Shown here: positions 55,230 to 64,000 of the stretch, piece by piece
Layout: each line of letters begins with the position of its first letter
Position numbering within the stretch: the first letter of the stretch is position 1
Assembly: GCF_015687155.1 (NCBI RefSeq)
Contig: NZ_JADPQF010000003.1
Span: 186,001-250,000 of the forward strand
DNA: 64,000 nucleotides
DNA from: Aliikangiella sp. G2MR2-5
GTDB lineage: Bacteria > Pseudomonadota > Gammaproteobacteria > Enterobacterales > Kangiellaceae
Direction of reading: 5' to 3'
Translations under genes and position numbers: made by a program
The notes under the pieces: model-generated
What the model saw: the letters and a program-made list of their open reading frames with translations, nothing else
Database searches by the model: none
Told to the model about the DNA's origin: nothing

Positions 55230-57140
55230 ATGATCAAATCGGGCTCTCACATTAGAAATAAGCGATCATTCAAGGATCATTTTAAAGAAAGAAAGCTATT
55301 GATAAATCGAAGTATAGTTGCTTTCGTATTCGTTATTGTCATGATGCTCGCATTGGTGGTCAGAGCCTGGTATTTGCAAGTAGTCAAACATCAAGATTTT
55401 CAGACCCGGTCTAATGATAACCGTATCAGCGTTCAACCCATAGCGCCCAAACGGGGACTCATTTTTGATCGCAACGGGGTGTTGCTCGCGGAAAACCGCT
55501 CTATCTATTCGCTTGAAATTATTCCTGAGAAAGCAGGTGATATTGACCAGGTTCTTGAACGTTTGCTTGGGGCTGGTTTTATAGAGGAAAAGCACCAGGA
55601 AAAGTTTTTAAAGGATTTAAGAGGACAGCGACGCTTTAAGAGTATTACTGTTAAAAACCGCTTAACCGAAAAAGAAGTCGCGCGCTTTTCTGTTGTTCGT
55701 TACCAATATCCCGGGGTCAGCGTCGAAGCTAGACTGGTTCGCTATTATCCTTTTGGAGAGGTACTTGTCCATGCTTTAGGGTATGTAGGACGTATCAATG
55801 ATCGAGAATTGGCTCGAATTGACCAGGCCAACTATAAGGCGACCCGCCATATTGGTAAAGTCGGTCTGGAGAAACATTACGAGGACTTGCTTCATGGAAC
55901 CATCGGATTTCGCAGAGTGGAGACAGATGTTCAGGGAAGAGTAATCGGTGAACCTTTATTTGAGAAACCGCCAATACCGGGTAAGAATATTCGTTTGTCT
56001 CTAGACATTCGCTTGCAGCAAATTGCCGCAAAAGCAATGGGAGAAGAGCGGGGCTCAGTAATTGCGATTGATCCTCGCAATGGAGAAGTCCTTGCTCTGG
56101 TGAGCAACCCCGGTTACGACCCGAATGAGTTTGTTACCGGCATATCATCTGCCAGCTTCAGGGCTCTGATGGAATCAAAAGATAGACCTATGTTCAATCG
56201 CGCTTTGCGTGGTCTATATTCGCCAGGCTCAACCATTAAACCGCATATGGGCTGGATTGGACTAGAGCAAAAGTTGGTAACAACTAAAACAACGGTGCCA
56301 GATCCCGGTTATTGGGTAATACCAAATGAAGAAAAAAGAGTTTATCGAGACTGGAAAAGAGGGGGGCATGGTGAAAAGGTGGCATTGCTGACAGCCATCG
56401 TTAAGTCCTGTGATCCTTACTTTTATGACCTGGCATATAAAATGGGGATCGACACACTTTCGGCCAATATGAAGAAGTTCGGTTTTGGTGATTACACCGG
56501 AATAGATATGGGGGAAGAGGTGCCGGGAATAATGCCATCCCGCGAATGGAAAAGAAGTGCAAGAAAAATACCCTGGTTCCCCGGTGAAACGGTAATTACC
56601 GGAATTGGGCAAGGTTACTGGGTCGCAACTCCATTACAGCTAGCCAATGCAATAGGGCAGCTGGGAATGGGCAGCCTCCGTTATCAATTGCACCTGGTTA
56701 CCGCGACTCAGTCAAATGGAGATTGGTTAAGGGTACCTGCAAAAGTTGCTTCGACTCAGGCTGATTTCTCAAATAAAGACAATCTAAAGGCTGTCCAAAA
56801 AGCAATGCATAAAGTTACCCAGTGGGGAGGTACCGCGTTTGAGGCATTTAGAGAAGCTCCTTTTACTTCGGGTGGAAAAACCGGAACTGTTCAGTTGAGA
56901 GCTATGGGTGAAGAAAAGTACGACGAGTCAAAAATTGAGAAGCGCTTCAGGGACAATGCAGTATATGTAGGTTATGCACCTTTTGACTCTCCAGAAATAG
57001 CGATTGCGGTGGTCGTTGAAAATGCGGGTCATGGTGGAAGTGAAGCTGCGCCAATTGCGCGAGCGGTATTTGATGAATATTTTAAGAATCAGGTAGCTGA
57101 CATTAATCTGGAAAGAAAAGTTGCTGAGGGACGTAACTAG
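55230..57140 (+). CDS. mrdA: Penicillin-binding protein 2 (peptidoglycan transpeptidase)
   Basis: 636 residues (E. coli about 633). The ATG at 55230 opens a short cytoplasmic stretch and one transmembrane anchor ([21 protein letters not shown]). Then come the pedestal domain and the transpeptidase with SPGSTIKPH (SxxK near 332), SCD and GGKTGTVQ (near 549). Cross-links peptidoglycan during rod elongation with RodA; the stop codon overlaps the rodA start by 1 nt. The longer frame from 55080 runs inside rlmH and is not used. Confidence 0.95.
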   Translation: MIKSGSHIRNKRSFKDHFKERKLLINRSIVAFVFVIVMMLALVVRAWYLQVVKHQDFQTRSNDNRISVQPIAPKRGLIFDRNGVLLAENRSIYSLEIIPEKAGDIDQVLERLLGAGFIEEKHQEKFLKDLRGQRRFKSITVKNRLTEKEVARFSVVRYQYPGVSVEARLVRYYPFGEVLVHALGYVGRINDRELARIDQANYKATRHIGKVGLEKHYEDLLHGTIGFRRVETDVQGRVIGEPLFEKPPIPGKNIRLSLDIRLQQIAAKAMGEERGSVIAIDPRNGEVLALVSNPGYDPNEFVTGISSASFRALMESKDRPMFNRALRGLYSPGSTIKPHMGWIGLEQKLVTTKTTVPDPGYWVIPNEEKRVYRDWKRGGHGEKVALLTAIVKSCDPYFYDLAYKMGIDTLSANMKKFGFGDYTGIDMGEEVPGIMPSREWKRSARKIPWFPGETVITGIGQGYWVATPLQLANAIGQLGMGSLRYQLHLVTATQSNGDWLRVPAKVASTQADFSNKDNLKAVQKAMHKVTQWGGTAFEAFREAPFTSGGKTGTVQLRAMGEEKYDESKIEKRFRDNAVYVGYAPFDSPEIAIAVVVENAGHGGSEAAPIARAVFDEYFKNQVADINLERKVAEGRN

Positions 57141-58264
57141 TGGCGCTGATTGATATGGATAATTCTGACAGGCGAGGAAAGAGTCTCGCTCAGCAGCTGC
57201 ATGTGGATATGCCCTTAATAGCAGGTCTACTTGTTCTAATCGGTTTTGGACTGCTGGTACTTTATAGTGCTTCAGGAGAAAGTCAGGCGCAGCTTAATCG
57301 CCAGGTTGTTCGGCTGACTCTGGCTTTTGGTGCAATGTTTTTTCTGGCCTGGATCCCTCCACGAATTTATCAGAAGTGGACACCTTTTATTTACGCCTTT
57401 GGTGTGCTTTTATTAATCGGAGTGATTTTGTTTGGAGATAAGGGGAAAGGTGCTCAGCGCTGGCTTGACTTCGGTTTTTTCAGGTTTCAGCCTTCGGAGA
57501 TAATGAAACTGGCAGTCCCCATGATGTTGGCCTGGTACTTCTCGGAACGTTCACTACCGCCCAGATTTTCCGAGCTTCTGAGCGCGGCTTTTTTAATTGG
57601 AATGCCGACTTTGTTAATCATGATTCAGCCTGATTTGGGAACGTCAATACTTATCGCCAGTTCCGGACTGTTTGTTGTATTTCTTGCCGGAATGAGTTGG
57701 CGCATCATAGCCAGCTTTGTTTTTCTTATAGTTAGTTATGCGCCGATACACTGGTTTTTTGTGATGCAGGCCTATCAGAAACAGCGTGTACTTACTTTTT
57801 TAGATCCCGACAAAGATCCGCTTGGAAGCGGCTACCATATTATCCAGTCTCAAATAGCCATTGGTTCAGGTGGACTGAAAGGCAAAGGTTGGCTGGAAGG
57901 TACTCAGTCTCAATTGGAGTTTTTGCCAGAAAGAAATACAGATTTTATATTTGCGGTTTTAGGCGAGGAGTTCGGTTTTTACGGCATTATTATATTGCTG
58001 ACGATATATCTGGGAATTATCGCACGAGGCTTTTTTATCGCGGTAAAAGCACAGGATACTTACACCAGGCTACTCGCCGGCGCAATTACTCTGACGTTTT
58101 TTGTTTATGTTTTTGTCAATATTAGTATGGTTACCGGAATTTTACCTGTAGTTGGGTTACCTTTACCTCTGGTTAGCTATGGAGGAACCTCAATGGTAAC
58201 CTTGATGGCTTCTTTTGGAATATTGATGGGAATTCAAACTCACAAAAAGCTACTTCCGGGTTAA
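57140..58264 (+). CDS. mrdB: Peptidoglycan glycosyltransferase RodA (SEDS)
   Basis: 374 residues with about ten membrane helices. SEDS signatures include [20 protein letters not shown], the catalytic-loop region [16 protein letters not shown] and the C-terminal [21 protein letters not shown] (GxPLPxxSYGG). GTG start overlaps the mrdA TAG by one base, indicating coupled translation of the pair. Confidence 0.95.
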   Translation: MALIDMDNSDRRGKSLAQQLHVDMPLIAGLLVLIGFGLLVLYSASGESQAQLNRQVVRLTLAFGAMFFLAWIPPRIYQKWTPFIYAFGVLLLIGVILFGDKGKGAQRWLDFGFFRFQPSEIMKLAVPMMLAWYFSERSLPPRFSELLSAAFLIGMPTLLIMIQPDLGTSILIASSGLFVVFLAGMSWRIIASFVFLIVSYAPIHWFFVMQAYQKQRVLTFLDPDKDPLGSGYHIIQSQIAIGSGGLKGKGWLEGTQSQLEFLPERNTDFIFAVLGEEFGFYGIIILLTIYLGIIARGFFIAVKAQDTYTRLLAGAITLTFFVYVFVNISMVTGILPVVGLPLPLVSYGGTSMVTLMASFGILMGIQTHKKLLPG

Positions 58265-58285
58265 AACAAAACTTAAGGATAATAA

Positions 58286-59329
58286 ATGATTGCAACAGCG
58301 CGCTTACTTTTCAGGGGATTACTGGTTTTAGGTATCTTCGCGTATTTATGGTCAAATGAGCTTGCCGCCAAAGATGGAGAGCGAGCGATAACGTTAGCTG
58401 TTTCAAATGATGACGCACAAAAGGCGATTGCAAAATTTAGCAAGCAAATGGCGAAAAAGCACGGATTTGATGAGCAACAGTTATTTAGTAAGTTATCTTC
58501 ATTAAAGCCTGATAGGGGAATAATTGCTCGAATAACTCGTCCAGCAGAGTCTTTACCCTGGTACCGCTATCGAAAAATATTTATAACTGATAAACGCATC
58601 GAACAAGGTGTCCAGTTTTGGAACGATAATGCTGATACGCTAGACAAAGTGGCAAAACAGTTTGCTGTTGATCCAGAAATTATCGTTGGCATCATTGGAG
58701 TGGAAACTTTTTATGGAAGAATACAAGGTGACTTTTCTGTATTTTCAGCATTGCACACCCTTGGTTTTTACTACCCTAAGAGAGCAGGCTTTTTTCTGAA
58801 GGAGTTAGAGCAATATCTTATACTCGCCAGAGCGCAAGACTGGGAGCTTTTGGATATCAAGGGCTCATATGCAGGGGCTATGGGCATGGGGCAGTTCATT
58901 TCTAGTAGCTATACTAATTTTGGTGTTGACTATAATAATGATGGCCATGTGAATTTGTTCGATGACAAAGAAGATATGATAGCTAGTGTGGCCAATTACT
59001 TTAAACGACATGGGTGGGTTAGAGGCGGCTTTGTTGCTCAAAAAATTGAAGACTCTCACCCTTTAACTTCAATAAAACAACAGGAGTTAAAGCTTAGCCA
59101 TAGTGTTGCAAGTTTAAAGTCGAAAAAATTGATTGATAGCGACTGGGAAAAACAAAGTGAGCATCTAGGGGTTTTTGCTTTTGATGCGGATAACAAGCGC
59201 GAAGAATACTGGTTGGTCGGAGACAATTTTTACACCATTACCCGCTATAATCGTAGCTCTCTATATGCTTTGGCTGCGTATCAGCTTAGTCAATTGATTA
59301 AAGCGAAAAGAGAAAGTCGTGATTTATAA
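58286..59329 (+). CDS. mltB: Lytic murein transglycosylase B
   Basis: 347 residues. Signal-like N-terminus (LLVLGIFAYLWSNELAA). Family motifs are VGIIGVETFYGRIQGDF, with the catalytic Glu near residue 139, and YAGAMGMGQFISSSYTNFGVDYNNDGHVNLFDD. Cuts glycan strands to 1,6-anhydro ends. I do not see a lipobox, so it may be the soluble form. Sits in the mrdAB-mltB-rlpA block. Confidence 0.93.
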   Translation: MIATARLLFRGLLVLGIFAYLWSNELAAKDGERAITLAVSNDDAQKAIAKFSKQMAKKHGFDEQQLFSKLSSLKPDRGIIARITRPAESLPWYRYRKIFITDKRIEQGVQFWNDNADTLDKVAKQFAVDPEIIVGIIGVETFYGRIQGDFSVFSALHTLGFYYPKRAGFFLKELEQYLILARAQDWELLDIKGSYAGAMGMGQFISSSYTNFGVDYNNDGHVNLFDDKEDMIASVANYFKRHGWVRGGFVAQKIEDSHPLTSIKQQELKLSHSVASLKSKKLIDSDWEKQSEHLGVFAFDADNKREEYWLVGDNFYTITRYNRSSLYALAAYQLSQLIKAKRESRDL

Positions 59330-59404
59330 AGAGTGTTTTTAGGCAGGATTTAAATTTTGAAGTGCAGTCATTACTCTTATGAAAACAAACGAAGTGAGCC
59401 GCGA

Positions 59405-60208
59405 ATGTTAGCTGGTTTGCACACTTTGTTACGAAGCTCTTTTGTCGTTTTTGCCGGAATTATTCTATCAGCCTGCGCCACTATCGGGTTGGAAGAGAAA
59501 GATGCAGCTCCACCGGGAAAGTTTGATTGGGCAAAAGTGAAAGCGGTAACACCTAAAGATGAGCCTAGAAGTCGCTATGGTAATCCTGCTTCGTATGAGC
59601 AGGATGGGAGAACCTATCATGTTCTGGCATCCGCTGATGGCTTTACCCAGCGGGGTGTCGCCAGCTGGTATGGCACCAAGTTTCATGGTCGACGAACTTC
59701 CAGTGGTGAGTCCTATGACATGTTTAAAATGACCGCGGCTCATAAAACTTTGCCATTGCCAACCTATGCCAGGGTTACTAATCTGGATAATGGCAAGCAA
59801 ATTATTGTCAAAATAAATGACCGTGGCCCTTTTGCCAAGAATAGAATAATTGACCTCTCCTATGCCGCTGCTCACAAGCTTGAAATGGCACAAAAAGGAA
59901 CGGCTAATGTTCAAATTGAAGCTATTAATTTCAAGCAAAATACACCCTTCGTGCAATTAGAAGAGCCAGAAGGCAAGGTCCGCTACGTTCAGGTTGGGGC
60001 TTACTCTAACCATAAAACTGCGCAAAAGCTTGCGAAAGTTCTTGATCGCGAAATTCGTCTACCAGTTAAAATTACTTCGGTCAGAAGTGGCGGAAAAAAG
60101 CTTTATCGGGTCCGAATTGGTCCTGTACCGACTCAACCGCTTGCTCAAGAGTTGGTTTCAACATTGAGCATCGATGAACTTGGTAAACCAAAAATTGTCT
60201 ACGAATAG
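59405..60208 (+). CDS. rlpA: Rare lipoprotein A (septal peptidoglycan hydrolase)
   Basis: 267 residues from ATG 59405, giving a lipobox FAGIILSACAT. The longer frame starts at a TTG. The double-psi beta-barrel domain (about 80-180) shows GVASWYGTKFHGRRTSSGE and VKINDRGPFAKNRIIDLSYAAAHKL, with catalytic His and Asp. The C-terminal SPOR domain (about 195-267; YVQVGAYSNHKTAQKLA) binds denuded glycan at the septum. Confidence 0.93.
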   Translation: MLAGLHTLLRSSFVVFAGIILSACATIGLEEKDAAPPGKFDWAKVKAVTPKDEPRSRYGNPASYEQDGRTYHVLASADGFTQRGVASWYGTKFHGRRTSSGESYDMFKMTAAHKTLPLPTYARVTNLDNGKQIIVKINDRGPFAKNRIIDLSYAAAHKLEMAQKGTANVQIEAINFKQNTPFVQLEEPEGKVRYVQVGAYSNHKTAQKLAKVLDREIRLPVKITSVRSGGKKLYRVRIGPVPTQPLAQELVSTLSIDELGKPKIVYE

Positions 60209-60316
60209 TGTTTCTAATTGAGTTGTTTGGGCAAACGGTGAGTTATCCCATCATAGTTTCATTGTATAGAAAGATGTCACAAATCCCGGTGATAACTATC
60301 GATACGCCTGTCAGAG

Positions 60317-60325
60317 TGATATAAT
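60317..60325 (+). promoter_or_regulatory. Extended -10 promoter of dacA
   Basis: TGATATAAT, an extended -10 element (TGN then TATAAT at 60320-60325), lies 52 nt before the dacA ATG. No clear -35 is seen, which is normal for extended -10 promoters. Confidence 0.6.
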
Positions 60326-60377
60326 CGCGCTCAATTCGTTTGGTCTCCTTTTAACCAAAAAGTTTTCTGGATAAATC

Positions 60378-61550
60378 ATGCTAAGAAGTTCAAAAAATTT
60401 CTTTAAATATTTCTTACTAATAATCTTATCGATCTTCACCTATAGTCTTCAGGCGATTGTTCCTAAGGCTCCTGGTTTGGCCGCAAAATCTTATGTTTTG
60501 ATGGATTTCCACAGCGGTAAAATAATTGCTGAACACAACCCTGATATGCAAGTTGCGCCAGCAAGCTTAACCAAAATGATGACCGGATACGTCGTTTCAG
60601 CTGAGTTGGAAGCTGGTCGAATTTCGTTGGATGATGAAGTCCTTATCAGTGCAAATGCCTATGCCCAAAACCCGGTATTTAAAGGCAGTTCTTTGATGTG
60701 GCTTGAGGTTGGGAAGAGAGTTAAAGTTGAAGAGCTGATTAAAGGGTTGATTGTTTCATCTGGTAATGATGCAGCTGTTGCCCTGGCGGAGCATATAGCG
60801 GGAAGTGAAAGTGCATTTACCGAGTTGATGAATCATCATGCTGCGAAGCTGGGTCTGGTCAATACTCAGTTTGAAAATGCTCACGGTTTGTCGGCAACAT
60901 CACATAAAACAACGGCTCGCGATATGGCATTGTTAGGACAGGCATTAATCAGGGACTTTCCGGAAGAGTATAAGCTCTACAAGGAGCGTTCCTATAAATA
61001 CAATGGTATTGAAACTCCAAATCGACATCCGTTACTTTCTGACCCGACAATGATGGTTGACGGTATTAAGACTGGTCATACTGAAGAAGCTGGATATTGT
61101 CTTGTATCTTCCGCAATGAAAGGCAATATGCGTTTAATTTCGGTGGTAATGGGGACCGATAGTAAAAACTCGAGAAAAACAGAAAGTAAGAAAATACTTT
61201 CTCATGGATTTCGCTTCTATAAAACGGTTAAACCACTCCAGGCGGGCAAAGAGCTTACTCGTCCCAGAATCTGGATGGGAGAAAAAGATCAAGTTTCCTT
61301 GGGAATTGCCGAAGATATCTATGTAACCATTCCCAATAATAATGGTGAGCTAAAAGCACACTTTGTAGTTGAAGAAGATTTAAGTGCCCCCATTAACAGG
61401 GGACAACGGGCTGGAAAAGTATTCTTTGTTCTAGGTGATGAGACGGTTGCAGAATATCCGCTAGTTGCTCTGGAAGCTATTGAAGAGGCGGGCTTTTTTG
61501 GCAGAACTGCCGATTCAGTTAGTCGATGGTTCGATTCGTTATTTGACTGA
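60378..61550 (+). CDS. dacA: D-alanyl-D-alanine carboxypeptidase (PBP5/6 type)
   Basis: 390 residues. Signal peptide, then the serine hydrolase motifs ASLTKMM (SxxK near 62), SSGNDAAV (SxN near 127) and DGIKTGHTEEAGYC (KTG near 230). The C-terminal PBP5 beta domain and the final amphipathic membrane anchor (FGRTADSVSRWFDSLF) are present. Trims pentapeptides of peptidoglycan. Confidence 0.96.
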   Translation: MLRSSKNFFKYFLLIILSIFTYSLQAIVPKAPGLAAKSYVLMDFHSGKIIAEHNPDMQVAPASLTKMMTGYVVSAELEAGRISLDDEVLISANAYAQNPVFKGSSLMWLEVGKRVKVEELIKGLIVSSGNDAAVALAEHIAGSESAFTELMNHHAAKLGLVNTQFENAHGLSATSHKTTARDMALLGQALIRDFPEEYKLYKERSYKYNGIETPNRHPLLSDPTMMVDGIKTGHTEEAGYCLVSSAMKGNMRLISVVMGTDSKNSRKTESKKILSHGFRFYKTVKPLQAGKELTRPRIWMGEKDQVSLGIAEDIYVTIPNNNGELKAHFVVEEDLSAPINRGQRAGKVFFVLGDETVAEYPLVALEAIEEAGFFGRTADSVSRWFDSLFD

Positions 61551-61620
61551 CAAAGTGATTATTCATTAGATTGTCAGGTCAAGAGAAAGCCTGACTATGT
61601 CTATGTCGATAGTACCAAGG

Positions 61621-61649
61621 ACGCAGGCTAATGCCTGCGTTGTTATTTG
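61621..61649 (+). terminator. Terminator-like hairpin after dacA
   Basis: ACGCAGGC (61621-61628) and GCCTGCGT (61633-61640) form a perfect stem with a TAAT loop, followed by TGTTATTTG. A second inverted repeat (GTCAGG with CCTGAC) lies about 40 bp upstream. Confidence 0.6.
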
Positions 61650-61682
61650 TAGTAAGCGATTTTAAGGAATCCACCTTGGTTT

Positions 61683-61727
61683 CGGTGACTGAAGTTGCGG
61701 TAACTGAAGTTGGGGTGTTTGAAGTTG
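61683..61727 (+). repeat. 15-bp tandem repeat, three copies
   Basis: CGGTGACTGAAGTTG, CGGTAACTGAAGTTG and GGGTGTTTGAAGTTG follow each other without gaps just before ybeD. The period is a multiple of three and the frame would read VTEVAVTEVGVFEVE, but no convincing gene contains it. Confidence 0.8.
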
Positions 61728-61753
61728 AGTAGAAATAGAGTGAGAGATTATTT

Positions 61754-62038
61754 ATGAGTGATGATAAGCGAGCTGATGAGCAGAGTAGCGAAGCTCTGTG
61801 GGAGTTCCCCTGCCAGTTTCTTTTCAAAGCTATGGCTCACAATAAGCCTGGCGTTGACGAAGAAATTGTCACCGTCATCCAGAGATTTGTCCCAGGAGAT
61901 TATTCTCCCAAGGTGAACCAGAGCAAAAATGGTAACTATGTTTCTGTGAGTGTTAGTTTTACCGCCTCCTCGAAAGAGCTGTTAGATGAAATTTACATCG
62001 CTGTAAACGCGATAGAGCATGTTAAGTTTTGTTTATAA
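61754..62038 (+). CDS. ybeD: YbeD/DUF493 family protein
   Basis: 94 residues. Motifs WEFPCQFLFKAMAHN and YVSVSVSFTASSKELLDEIY fit the ACT-like DUF493 family that lies between dacA and lipB in gammaproteobacteria. Biochemical role unestablished. Confidence 0.9.
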   Translation: MSDDKRADEQSSEALWEFPCQFLFKAMAHNKPGVDEEIVTVIQRFVPGDYSPKVNQSKNGNYVSVSVSFTASSKELLDEIYIAVNAIEHVKFCL

Positions 62039-62066
62039 GTGTTAAAAAATAAGGGTTTTGTTTATA

Positions 62067-62750
62067 GTGAGTGCTTACATTGATTTTGACGAAAACATAT
62101 TGACCGAGCAGCTGTTTATTCGTCAGCTAAGCAGGCAGCCCTATGTTCCTGTTTGGCAAGCAATGCAGCGATTTGCTGACTCACGAGACAAAATGACCGC
62201 GGACGAACTTTGGTTAGTGGAGCATGATGCCGTGTTTACCCAAGGTCAGGCAGGGAAAGCAGAGCATATTTTAATGCCCGGTAATATTCCTGTCGTTCAG
62301 GTTGATCGCGGAGGTCAGGTGACCTATCACGGTCCGGGCCAGCAAGTCGCCTATTTTTTAATTGACTTACGTCGTAAAAAGCTAGGAGTGAGGCAGCTGG
62401 TTACGGCGATAGAACAGGCTGTTGTTGATACTTTGGCTGGATTTGGCATTAACAGTGCTCCTCGAGCCGATGCACCCGGAGTTTATGTTGAGGACAAAAA
62501 AGTCTGTTCACTCGGTCTTCGTATCCGTAAGGGCTCTTCATTTCATGGCCTGGCACTAAATGTTAATATGGATCTGGAGCCCTTTAAGAGAATCAACCCT
62601 TGCGGCTATGCCGGAATGGAAGTCACTCAGCTTGCTGCGCTCGGAGGACCGGAAAGTCTGGCGGAAATAGAAAATCCGCTAGTTACCGCAATTTGTCGGC
62701 AGTTGCAGTATTCTCACCCCAGGTGGTTAGAAAATAACCTTTTTGACTAG
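62067..62750 (+). CDS. lipB: Octanoyl-[ACP]:protein N-octanoyltransferase
   Basis: 227 residues. [20 protein letters not shown] is the family signature. The catalytic Lys lies in [13 protein letters not shown] and the catalytic Cys in [14 protein letters not shown] (near 178). The GTG at 62067 is preferred: AAGGG at 62051-62055 is too close to the TTG at 62058. Transfers octanoate from ACP to lipoyl domains, followed by LipA. Confidence 0.94.
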   Translation: MSAYIDFDENILTEQLFIRQLSRQPYVPVWQAMQRFADSRDKMTADELWLVEHDAVFTQGQAGKAEHILMPGNIPVVQVDRGGQVTYHGPGQQVAYFLIDLRRKKLGVRQLVTAIEQAVVDTLAGFGINSAPRADAPGVYVEDKKVCSLGLRIRKGSSFHGLALNVNMDLEPFKRINPCGYAGMEVTQLAALGGPESLAEIENPLVTAICRQLQYSHPRWLENNLFD

Positions 62751-62840
62751 GCAGATAGCCTCCAAATGTGGATAATTGGCGCCGACCGGCAATGGCGGTG
62801 ATGTGCAGTGGGCCGGGTTGAATAGATTTAGAGGTGAAAT

Positions 62841-63860
62841 TTGGAAGACAATAAGCGTATTCCCATAGTATTCAAGCCTGAGGGTAAAGCAATAAAATCG
62901 GGAAGCAAGTTCGAAACAGAGCAGGGTTTTCGAGCGATAAAGAATGGCATAAAAGCTACCGCAAATTCGTCTTCCCGACCTATGGGGAGAAAGCCATCGT
63001 GGCTCAAAGTACAGCTACCCAATGGCGGCAAGTATCAGCAAATGAAAGCTAATGTTCGAACTAATCGCCTCGCGACTGTCTGTGAAGAGTCAATGTGCCC
63101 CAATATGGGAGAATGCTGGAGTCATGGCACCGCAACTATCATGTTAATGGGCTCTGTTTGTACTCGAGCTTGTAAGTTTTGCGCGGTAGATACCGGAAAC
63201 CCCAAAGGCTGGCTTGATAAAGACGAGCCACAAAATGCAGCAGATTCGGTTGCTGCTACTGGATTGAAATATGTTGTATTGACCTCGGTCGATCGCGATG
63301 ACCTCGAAGATGGTGGCGCTCAACATTATGCCGATTGTGTACGTGCCATCATCAAGGCTAGTCCTACCATTAATGTCGAGACCTTAACGCCCGATTTTAA
63401 GGGCAACTTGAATGACCTGGAAAAGGTTCTCGATTCAGGTATCAAAGTATTTGCACAGAACCTGGAAACAGTAAAAAGGCTAACCCATCCCGTTCGTGAT
63501 CCTCGGGCTAGCTATGAAACCACTATGAATCTATTGGCTCATTCGAAGAAGTATCGCCCGGATATTCTGACCAAAACCAGTCTGATGCTGGGTTTAGGCG
63601 AAACCGATGAGGAAATTATGCAAACCATGCGGGATTTGCGTGAAATTAACCTCGATATAGTGACTTTTGGGCAGTACCTACGCCCAACGGAAAACCATCT
63701 GCCGATTGAACGTTATGTGACTCCGGAAGAGTTTGATCGTTATCGACAATGGGGACTGGAGCTGGGATTTAAAGAAGTTGTTTCGGGTCCTTTTGTGCGA
63801 TCAAGCTATCGTGCAGAAAGAGCACTGGAAGGAAACAATGCTGGAATTAAAAATACTTAA
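62841..63860 (+). CDS. lipA: Lipoyl synthase (radical SAM)
   Basis: 339 residues. Two iron-sulfur sites: the auxiliary cluster [12 protein letters not shown] and the radical-SAM CTRACKFC. C-terminal SSYRAE ([11 protein letters not shown]) ligates the auxiliary cluster. Inserts two sulfurs into octanoyl groups. Starts at TTG with GAGGTGA at 62831-62837, 90 nt after lipB. Confidence 0.97.
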   Translation: MEDNKRIPIVFKPEGKAIKSGSKFETEQGFRAIKNGIKATANSSSRPMGRKPSWLKVQLPNGGKYQQMKANVRTNRLATVCEESMCPNMGECWSHGTATIMLMGSVCTRACKFCAVDTGNPKGWLDKDEPQNAADSVAATGLKYVVLTSVDRDDLEDGGAQHYADCVRAIIKASPTINVETLTPDFKGNLNDLEKVLDSGIKVFAQNLETVKRLTHPVRDPRASYETTMNLLAHSKKYRPDILTKTSLMLGLGETDEEIMQTMRDLREINLDIVTFGQYLRPTENHLPIERYVTPEEFDRYRQWGLELGFKEVVSGPFVRSSYRAERALEGNNAGIKNT

Positions 63861-64000
63861 GAACACCAGATGCTGCTGAATCTTAATCGGTTTTTGTCTC
63901 TCCTAACGGGGGCGACACTCAATAGATTGAATTAGATAGACTTCATTCGACTGATTATCTACCCGTTTGATATAGCAGCTATCGCCAGCCTTGTACAACT

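Noticed and set aside
63861-64000. Sequence after lipA
   Set aside because: 140 bases with no gene, terminator or repeat that I can support.

Overview
The window is a chromosomal segment of a Gram-negative gammaproteobacterium. It has Lpt, Rod and outer-membrane lipoprotein genes, a TonB-receptor tail, an enteric-style ilvGMEDA operon with an IlvL-like attenuator, and the gammaproteobacterial order leuS-lptE-holA-nadD-rsfS-rlmH-mrdA-mrdB-mltB-rlpA-dacA-ybeD-lipB-lipA. Moderate to low GC, very large secreted YD-repeat proteins and a hybrid two-component sensor suggest a marine, surface-associated lineage. I would guess near Kangiellaceae/Oceanospirillales, but the genus is an impression and not shown by the sequence.

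Layout. 1-6165: end of a TonB-dependent receptor, rpsO, pnp, convergent ppnN, and a GNAT/FemAB-like protein. 6671-13249: ilvL leader and attenuator, then ilvG-ilvM-ilvE-ilvD-ilvA. 13250-26699: an accessory island. It begins with a 3081-residue SpvB/RHS protein that carries seven FnIII-like domains and a variable C-terminal tip, followed by a probable immunity gene overlapping it by 4 nt. Next come mobile-element debris (tandem repeats, a helicase remnant, a 47-residue membrane protein, a motif cluster), an intact REP-associated-type Y1 transposase, an 11-copy GGTACT array and a 240-bp transposase fragment. The fragment is fused to a second copy of the last 35 bp of ilvA, so the island is bracketed by direct repeats of the ilvA end.

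27149-42440: a second accessory block. It holds an unknown secreted protein, a 1354-residue hybrid two-component regulator (periplasmic propeller, kinase, receiver and AraC-type HTH in one chain), a 2076-residue secreted YD-repeat protein, and a secreted TSP3/beta-propeller protein with a lectin-like end. The promoter regions of the last two share a direct-repeat element (two TGTC-centred half-sites 21-22 bp apart) of the kind an AraC-type regulator would bind. This makes the block a candidate single-regulator surface system and the most interesting part of the window.

42721-49085: an MscS channel, a small lipoprotein, a minus-strand operon (FAD monooxygenase, PLP aminotransferase, DsbA-like protein) divergent from a LysR regulator with a palindromic operator-like site, and a TlpA-like lipoprotein. 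49514-63860: housekeeping genes for Leu-tRNA synthesis, LPS assembly, DNA polymerase III delta, NAD, ribosome silencing and methylation, rod-shape peptidoglycan synthesis, and lipoic acid synthesis and ligation.

No rRNA, tRNA or CRISPR array was recognised.
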